DNA of 14,880 bases from JAVJUS01 sp040220455 (GTDB lineage: Bacteria; Pseudomonadota; Alphaproteobacteria; DSM-16000; Inquilinaceae). The notes under the pieces were generated by a model that was given only the letters and a program-made list of their open reading frames with translations, did not search any database and was not told the DNA's origin. This document shows, in pieces, positions 1-4,903 of this stretch (positions within the stretch are counted from its first letter, which is position 1; every line of letters begins with the position of its first letter). The position numbers and the translations under genes were made by a program. Where the stretch lies: NCBI GenBank assembly GCA_040220455.1, contig JAVJUS010000092.1:1-14880 (forward strand), written 5' to 3'.

Positions 1-66
1 TCGGCCATCGGCCGGCTCGGCACGCTCGCCGGTCTGCGCGGCGTGCCCGCCGGCGGCGCGGACTGA
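1..66 (+). CDS. C-terminal tail of an upstream gene, probably OpgG/OpgD-type glucan biosynthesis protein (partial)
   Basis: Frame 1 is open from the window edge to a TGA at 64-66 and gives 21 residues ending GVPAGGAD. The tail has no diagnostic motif. The identity is inferred only from position: it ends 11 nt before opgH, and opgG or opgD usually lies directly upstream of opgH as an operon partner (periplasmic protein for glucan backbone branching). Any other gene remains possible. Reading the upstream flank would settle it. Confidence 0.5.
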   Translation, partial: SAIGRLGTLAGLRGVPAGGAD

Positions 67-77
67 GCGGGCAGGCG

Positions 78-2114
78 ATGCTGCGCGACGCCGCCTCCCG
101 CTCCGCCGCGCTGCGCCGGCTGGCCGTCTTCGGCCCGGCGCTCGCCACGACCTTCTTCGCCGCCCAGACGCTGGACGCGGCGCTGGGCACCGTGGCGCCG
201 CCGGCCTGGACGGCGGCGCTGCTGGTCACCTTCGTGCTCAGCTTCGGCTGGCTGTCGGTGTCCTTCTTCGCCGCCGCGGCCGGCTTCGCGATGCGTGCCG
301 GCCGGCTCGGCCAGCCCGGCCTGGCCGAGCCGCCGGATGCCGGCGCCCTGGTCGATCGCACGGCCATCGTCATGGCGACCTACGAGGAGGACCCGGCCGC
401 CGTCACCGCGCGGCTCCAGGCGATCCACGAGTCCGTCGCGCGCACCGGCCACCTGGCGGCCTTCGATTTCTTCCTGCTGAGCGACACCCGCGATCCGGAG
501 CGCGCCGTCGCCGAGGAGGCGGCCTGGGCCGACCTGGTCCGGCGCACCGGCGGCCACGGCCGCATCTTCTACCGCCGGCGGGCCGAGAACACCGGGCGCA
601 AGGCCGGTAACATCGCGGAGTTCTGCCGCCGCTGGGGCGCGGCCTACGAGCACATGGTGGTGCTCGACGCCGACAGCCTGATGAGCGGGGCGACCCTGGT
701 CCGGCTGGTCCGCCTGATGCAGGCAAACCCGCGCGCGGCGCTGATCCAGGTGCCGCCGATGGTGGTCAACCGCGGCTCCCTGTTCGCGCGTGTCCACCAG
801 TTCGCGAGCCGGGTCTACGGCCCGGTCGCCGCGGCCGGCCAGGCCTTCTGGCAGGTCGGCACGGGCAACTACTGGGGCCACAACGCGATCATCCGGATCG
901 CCGCCTTCACCGGGAGCTGCGGCCTGCCCGACCTGCCAGGCCGCGCCCCGCTGGGCGGGCCGATCCTGAGCCACGACTTCGTCGAGGCCGCGCTGCTGTG
1001 CCGCGACGGCTGGCAGGTCTGGATGGCGCAGGATCTCGGTGGGAGCTGGGAGGAGTGCCCGCCCTCCTTGCTCGACTTCGCCAAGCGCGACCGTCGCTGG
1101 TGCCAGGGCAACATGCAGCACGGCCGGATCCTGCCCGTGCGCGGCCTGAAGGGGACGAGCCGCCTGCACCTGGCCGGCGGCGTGCTCTCCTACCTGACCG
1201 CGCCGCTGTGGCTGCTGTTCCTCGGCGTCGGCATCGCCTTCGCCCTGCGCAACACGCTGGTGCCGCCCGATTACTTCGGCGGCGCTGGCAGTTTCCTGAC
1301 CGCCTGGCCTGTCTTCCACGCCGGCATCGCCATGACGCTCGTCGGCCTGGCCGCGACCATGCTGGTCCTGCCCCGGATCTTCGGCCTGATCCTGGCGATC
1401 GCCGACGGCCCGGTTCGGCGCGCCAGCGGCGGTGCCGCGCGCCTGACCCTGGGCGTGACGGCGGAGATCGTCCTGTCGAGCCTGCTGGCCCCGGCGCTGA
1501 TGCTGTTCCAGACGGCCTTCGTCGCCCAGATCCTGACCGGCCGCGCGGTCGGCTGGACGACCCAGCGGCGCGACGACGGCAAGGTCGGCTGGGGCGAGGC
1601 GCTGCGCCATCACGGCGGCCACACGCTGTTCGGCGCGGCGGTGGGAGCGCTCGCCTGGTGGCTGTCGCCGGTGCTGCTCGCCTGGCTCTCGCCGCTGGTC
1701 GCCGGGCTCGTCCTCTCGGTGCCACTGACCGTGCTGACGGCACGGCCGTCCTGGGGCCGGGCGGCCCGGCGCCTCGGTCTCTTCGTCACGCCGGAGGAGA
1801 CCGATCCGCCGGCCGAGATCGCCCGCGCCAACGCCCTGACCGCCATGCTGCGCGAACGCCTGGCCGAGCCGGCCGATGCGCTGGCCCATCTGCGCGAGGA
1901 TGCGCTGGCCGAGGCGGTGCACGCCCTGCTGCTCGACGACGGCGCGATCGGCGAGACCGAGCCCGGCCCGGCGCTGGAAGAGGCGCGGACCCGCCTCGCC
2001 GCCGGCGCCCCGCTGGACAAGGCCGACCGGGCGCTTTTGCTGGGCGACAAGGCGCGCGCGGGCCTGCCCGTCGCCCGCCCCGCCGCCGCGGCCGGCGCGT
2101 CCCACGCCGCCTGA
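78..2114 (+). CDS. opgH: Glucans biosynthesis glucosyltransferase OpgH/MdoH
   Basis: This is an inner-membrane family 2 glycosyltransferase that polymerises UDP-glucose into the backbone of osmoregulated periplasmic glucans. The 678-residue product has two N-terminal membrane segments (about 15-32 and 44-72). A cytoplasmic GT2 domain follows, opening at DRTAIVMATYEED (93-105). Visible catalytic elements are DAD at 197-199, the SHD of ILSHDFVEAALL (acid around D300) and RDRRWCQGN at 337-345, the OpgH form of the QxxRW motif. Four or more hydrophobic segments follow between about 365 and 560, then a charged C-terminal tail. E. coli OpgH is 847 residues. The difference is mainly a missing long N-terminal region, which is common in alphaproteobacterial members as I know them. 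The ATG at 78 lies 11 nt after the upstream stop, consistent with an opgGH operon. The family call is secure. Confidence 0.95.
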   Translation: MLRDAASRSAALRRLAVFGPALATTFFAAQTLDAALGTVAPPAWTAALLVTFVLSFGWLSVSFFAAAAGFAMRAGRLGQPGLAEPPDAGALVDRTAIVMATYEEDPAAVTARLQAIHESVARTGHLAAFDFFLLSDTRDPERAVAEEAAWADLVRRTGGHGRIFYRRRAENTGRKAGNIAEFCRRWGAAYEHMVVLDADSLMSGATLVRLVRLMQANPRAALIQVPPMVVNRGSLFARVHQFASRVYGPVAAAGQAFWQVGTGNYWGHNAIIRIAAFTGSCGLPDLPGRAPLGGPILSHDFVEAALLCRDGWQVWMAQDLGGSWEECPPSLLDFAKRDRRWCQGNMQHGRILPVRGLKGTSRLHLAGGVLSYLTAPLWLLFLGVGIAFALRNTLVPPDYFGGAGSFLTAWPVFHAGIAMTLVGLAATMLVLPRIFGLILAIADGPVRRASGGAARLTLGVTAEIVLSSLLAPALMLFQTAFVAQILTGRAVGWTTQRRDDGKVGWGEALRHHGGHTLFGAAVGALAWWLSPVLLAWLSPLVAGLVLSVPLTVLTARPSWGRAARRLGLFVTPEETDPPAEIARANALTAMLRERLAEPADALAHLREDALAEAVHALLLDDGAIGETEPGPALEEARTRLAAGAPLDKADRALLLGDKARAGLPVARPAAAAGASHAA

Positions 2115-2222
2115 GGGCGCGCGTCCCGTATCGCTCCCGCCGTCTCGCCCCGACACCGAGATTCGTGCTAGAGCCCGCTGGCCGAAATCGCGAGACATTG
2201 GGACCTGAGTGGGAGGGACGCG

Positions 2223-3026
2223 ATGCGCGTGCGCGTGGGCGTGGTCGGAGCCGGCGGCCGGATGGGCCGCATGCTGCTGGGCGAGGTTCTGGCGACCGGG
2301 GACATGGAGCTGGTCGGCGCCGTGGACCGCCCCGACAGCCCGGCCCAGGGCATGGATGCCGGCCTTCTGACGACCGGGGAGCCGTGCGGCGTGCTGGTCC
2401 ATGACGACCCGGTCAGCCTGTTCGCCGACGCGGAGGCGGTGCTCGACTTCACCCGGCCCGAGGCGACGGTCGAGCACGCCAAGCTCGCCGCCCAGGGCAA
2501 GACCGTCCACGTCGTCGGCACGACGGGGCTGGAGCCCGACCAGGTCGCCATGATCGAGCGGGCGGCCAAGCACACGCCCATCGTCCTGGCGCCGAACATG
2601 AGCCTGGGCGTCAACCTCCTGATGGCGCTGGTCGAGAAGGTGGCCGCCGCGCTCGACGAGAGCTGGGATATCGAGATCGTCGAGATGCATCACCGCCACA
2701 AGGTCGACGCGCCCTCGGGCACGGCGCTGGGTCTCGGCCGGGCGGCGGCGGCCGGCCGCGAGGTCGATCTGGCCGAGCGCGCGGTGCGCGCCCGCGACGG
2801 GGTGACGGGGGAGCGGCGGGCCGGCGATATCGGCTTTGCCACTTTGCGCGGCGGCGACGTGGTGGGCGACCACACGGTGATCTTCGCCGGCGCGGGCGAG
2901 CGCATCGAGCTGACCCACAAGGCGGCGAGCCGGGACATCTTCGCCAAGGGCGCGGTGCGCGCGGCCCGCTGGGCGCTGGGCCAGCACCCGGGCGTCTACA
3001 CCATGGCCGACGTGCTGGGGATGTGA
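2223..3026 (+). CDS. dapB: 4-hydroxy-tetrahydrodipicolinate reductase
   Basis: This cytoplasmic enzyme reduces 4-hydroxy-tetrahydrodipicolinate with NAD(P)H in the diaminopimelate/lysine pathway. The product has 267 residues, the normal length for DapB. An N-terminal Rossmann fold starts with VGAGGRMGRM (8-17), and the mid-domain nucleotide contacts include VVGTTG (97-102) and APNMSLGVN (123-131). The family signature EMHHRHKVDAPSGTA is at 154-168, with H156 and K160 matching the catalytic His and Lys of E. coli DapB (H159, K163). The C-terminus ends in GVYTMADVLGM, typical of the family. The start is supported by a GGGAGGG Shine-Dalgarno sequence about 6 nt before the ATG. A 108-nt gap separates it from opgH. 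I saw no convincing promoter or terminator there, so co-transcription with opgH is undecided. The convergent methyltransferase gene ends only 13 nt away. Confidence 0.96.
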   Translation: MRVRVGVVGAGGRMGRMLLGEVLATGDMELVGAVDRPDSPAQGMDAGLLTTGEPCGVLVHDDPVSLFADAEAVLDFTRPEATVEHAKLAAQGKTVHVVGTTGLEPDQVAMIERAAKHTPIVLAPNMSLGVNLLMALVEKVAAALDESWDIEIVEMHHRHKVDAPSGTALGLGRAAAAGREVDLAERAVRARDGVTGERRAGDIGFATLRGGDVVGDHTVIFAGAGERIELTHKAASRDIFAKGAVRAARWALGQHPGVYTMADVLGM

Positions 3027-3039
3027 GCGGCGGCCGGGA

Positions 3040-3555
3040 TCAGCCGGCCTCCTCTCCGGCCTCCTCCCGACCGCGATAGAGGAAGTAGCGCCCGGGCTTG
3101 ACGCCGTCGGGCAGGGCGACCGCGTCCCAGGGCCGGCCCGGCAGCTCGTGGTTGGCGACGACGAGGCCGCCCGGCGCCATCAGCCGCGCGATCAGCGGCC
3201 CCACCTCCGCCGCCAGGGCCGCGTTGGCGGCGGCGTCGCCGGTGCCCAGATCGGTGTGGATCAGCGCCGCGCAGCGCGCGCCCAGGGCCCGCTCGGCCGC
3301 CGGCAGCGTCTCCGTCACCTCGCCCAGGAACAGCCGGTCCTCGGGCGGGATGCAGTCGGGATGCGCCTTGACCCGCCGGTCGAAGACCCAGATCGCCCGG
3401 TCGGGCAGGATCTCTCGCAAGTGGTCGTAGGTCCGCCCGTTGCCGAGCCCCAGCTCCAGCACCGGTCCCGGCACGTCGGCGATCGCCGCCGCGGCGGCGT
3501 TCAGGCAGGCGCGCTGGGCCTCCATGCGCCGGATGAAGCTGTCGAGCCGGCTCAT
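3040..3555 (-). CDS. Small class I SAM-dependent methyltransferase
   Basis: The 171-residue protein carries methyltransferase motif I as PVLELGLGNGRTYDHL (31-46). An acidic/loop motif follows at IWVFDRRV (55-62), then a post-motif strand AALIHTDLGTGD (96-107) and LMAPGGLVVANH (125-136). The first 20 residues (SRLDSFIRRMEAQRACLN) and this layout resemble a compact family of about 160-170 residues that I recall as Pfam Methyltransf_17. The substrate of that family is unknown to me. The same frame stays open upstream, but the ATG at 3555 is chosen because the methyltransferase fold begins there and it overlaps the stop of the upstream gene as ATGA, a sign of translational coupling. The last eight residues are a duplicated EEAG from a 12-bp tandem repeat at 3044-3067. 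The fold is secure; the substrate is unknown. Confidence 0.85.
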   Translation of the reverse strand: MSRLDSFIRRMEAQRACLNAAAAAIADVPGPVLELGLGNGRTYDHLREILPDRAIWVFDRRVKAHPDCIPPEDRLFLGEVTETLPAAERALGARCAALIHTDLGTGDAAANAALAAEVGPLIARLMAPGGLVVANHELPGRPWDAVALPDGVKPGRYFLYRGREEAGEEAG

Positions 3556-4184
3556 GCGTCGGCGCTCGGATGCAGGGCGGGGGCGTAGCCGCCGGCCAGC
3601 GCCGCCAGGATCGACGCCGGCGTCAGCGGCGTGACCGGGTCGGCCGGCGGCGCGACCTCGGTATAGCCCTCGAACGACCAGGCGCGCCAGCCGCCGGGCA
3701 CGCGCAGCAGCGCCCGGTCGGGCCGCGCGGAATCGACGGCGATCGCGCCCGCGGGCAGGGCGCCGGGGTCGATCGGCGCCGGCCCGGGCGCGCCGCGCCG
3801 GCTGCCCCGCCGCTCGCCATGCAGCCGCGCGTCGATCGCGTCGGCCTTGGGCGCTGCCTCCAGGTCCAGGCCCAGGCCCGCCGCGAGGGCCACGGCGAAG
3901 GCGTCGTAGTCGGCGCGCCGGCATTCCCGGCAGGGCCGATGCCCGGCGGCGAACGCCGTTGCCTCGTCGAGGAAGAAGAGCTCGGTATAGCCGGATCCCA
4001 TGATCGTGCGCTTGCCACCCTTGAAGTCCAGCCGGCAGGCGATCCAGCGCTTTGCCGTCCAGCGCCGGCGGCCCAGACCCCCGGCGTCGTCGTGCAGCCG
4101 TCCGCCCCGGTTGCCCATCAGCATCCCCCTGGCGGCGACGGCGTGGATCTCCCCCCAGGGGTCGACCCGGTTCTGTCGTGGCAT
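3552..4184 (-). CDS. Conserved protein of unknown function with Ada-like cysteine motif
   Basis: I recognise this 210-residue protein as a conserved unknown widespread in alphaproteobacteria, usually opening with a phrase like QNRVDPWGEIHAV (4-16 here). No function is known to me. A central conserved core runs from RRWTAKRWIACRLDF (40-54) through YTELFFLDEATAFAAG (66-81) to HRPCRECRR (82-90). The last part resembles the second half of the zinc site of Ada-type DNA-repair proteins (a phrase like GFRPCKRC). C50, C85 and C88 could be metal ligands. The second half (about 120-180) is rich in Arg, Gly and Pro and ends with a WRAWSFEGY element. There is no signal peptide or membrane segment. The frame extends upstream, but the ATG at 4184 matches the usual family N-terminus and upstream sequence looks non-coding. 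Its stop overlaps the methyltransferase start (ATGA), so the two are probably co-expressed. Confidence 0.85.
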   Translation of the reverse strand: MPRQNRVDPWGEIHAVAARGMLMGNRGGRLHDDAGGLGRRRWTAKRWIACRLDFKGGKRTIMGSGYTELFFLDEATAFAAGHRPCRECRRADYDAFAVALAAGLGLDLEAAPKADAIDARLHGERRGSRRGAPGPAPIDPGALPAGAIAVDSARPDRALLRVPGGWRAWSFEGYTEVAPPADPVTPLTPASILAALAGGYAPALHPSADA

Positions 4185-4226
4185 CGTGCGAGTATCCCGG
4201 GGCGCGTGGAAGGGGCGGTGGTTATT

Positions 4227-4356
4227 CCCTCTCCCCGAGGGAGAGGGAGGGACCCGCGGCCGCCAGGCCGTGGGAGGGTGAGGGGTTGCAGACGGCAGAG
4301 CGGTGTTCCGCGGCCTGTATCCCCTCACCCTGTCCCTCTCCCCTCGGGAGTGGGGA
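4227..4356. repeat. Pair of inverted C/G-tract intergenic repeats with hairpins
   Basis: The left unit (4227-4285) opens with a perfect hairpin: a 9-bp stem CCCTCTCCC/GGGAGAGGG at 4227-4235 and 4239-4247 around a 3-nt loop. It ends in AGGGTGAGGGG (4275-4285). The right unit (4321-4356) begins with the exact reverse complement of that end (4321-4331). It then repeats the CCCTCTCCC arm (4334-4342) with one mismatch in its partner (4346-4354). The two units are thus inverted copies separated by 35 nt, the right one shorter in the middle. Similar CCCTCTCCC...GGGTGAGGGG elements are, as I know them, dispersed between genes in many proteobacterial genomes. It lies between two minus-strand units and could also act as a transcription terminator, though no T-run follows. 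Confidence 0.8.
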
Positions 4357-4421
4357 CGCGGGTTGGCGCCGTCACATCCCGGCACACGCCGCCATCGCCT
4401 GTCCCCGGCCACGAAATCGGA

Positions 4422-4868
4422 TCACTCGGCGTTATGGGCGGCGGCGGCCTTGGTGGTCTTCTCCAGGCGCTGGGCCAGGACGCGCATGATCTCGACCGCC
4501 ATCTGCGGGAATTCCGTGATCAGGCGGAAGAACAGGTCCTTGGAGATGCACAGGGTGACGAGCGCGGTCCTGGCCCGAACCGTGGCGGTGCGCGGCACGT
4601 CGCACAGGATGGCGATCTCGCCGACGAAGTCGTTCTTGCCCACCGTGGCGACGACCGTCGGCCCGGACGGGGTGTCGACCTCCACGTCGGCCTCGCCCTC
4701 GACGATGATGTAGGCGGAATCGCCCATCTCCCCCTGATGGAACAGGCTCTCGCCCTCCTTGAACGTCACCCGCTCGGAGGTGAAGGCCAGGAGCTTCAGC
4801 TTCGAGGTCTCGATGTTCTGGAACAGCGGGATGCGTTTGAGGAGGTCGACTTCTTCGGCGAGGCTCAC
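4422..4868 (-). CDS. Stand-alone cyclic-nucleotide-binding domain protein
   Basis: The 148-residue protein is a single cyclic-nucleotide-binding (CAP effector) domain with no DNA-binding helix-turn-helix or other output domain. The beta-roll runs from about residue 10 to 115. Its phosphate-binding cassette is FVGEIAILCDVPRTATVRA (81-99), in which E84 and R93 sit where the ribose and phosphate contacts of cAMP/cGMP-binding domains are found. Binding competence is therefore plausible. A final helix (MAVEIMRVLAQRLEKTTKA, 123-141) could mediate dimer or partner contacts. Translation starts at a GTG (4868) with AAAGGA 8 nt upstream. It lies 35 nt downstream of the ABC gene in the same direction, so the two are probably one transcript. 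A role as regulatory subunit of the ABC protein is inference. Its ligand could be cAMP, cGMP or none. Confidence 0.9.
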   Translation of the reverse strand: MSLAEEVDLLKRIPLFQNIETSKLKLLAFTSERVTFKEGESLFHQGEMGDSAYIIVEGEADVEVDTPSGPTVVATVGKNDFVGEIAILCDVPRTATVRARTALVTLCISKDLFFRLITEFPQMAVEIMRVLAQRLEKTTKAAAAHNAE

Positions 4869-4876
4869 GGCGGTGG

Positions 4877-4882
4877 TCCTTT
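4877..4882 (-). promoter_or_regulatory. Ribosome binding site deciding the GTG start of the cyclic-nucleotide-binding gene
   Basis: On the minus strand AAAGGA lies 8 nt before the GTG at 4868. The nearest in-frame ATG is far inside the domain, so this strong Shine-Dalgarno sequence fixes the unusual start. Confidence 0.65.
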
Positions 4883-4903
4883 CCCGGCTCCGGACGGTCG
4901 ACG

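Noticed and set aside
2115..2222. Promoter or terminator between opgH and dapB
   Set aside because: No hairpin with a T-run and no credible -35/-10 pair could be found in the 108-nt gap.
998..2404. 468-codon plus-strand frame overlapping opgH and dapB
   Set aside because: Arg/Pro/Ala-rich out-of-frame reading that crosses two well-identified genes.
3044..3067. 12-bp tandem repeat at the 3' end of the methyltransferase gene
   Set aside because: A simple in-frame duplication encoding EEAG twice at the tail; probably neutral. Mentioned in the gene entry only.
4227..4356. CRISPR-like or transposon-end reading of the repeats
   Set aside because: Only two inverted units, no regular spacers, no transposase and no target duplication seen. 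A dispersed palindromic element fits better.
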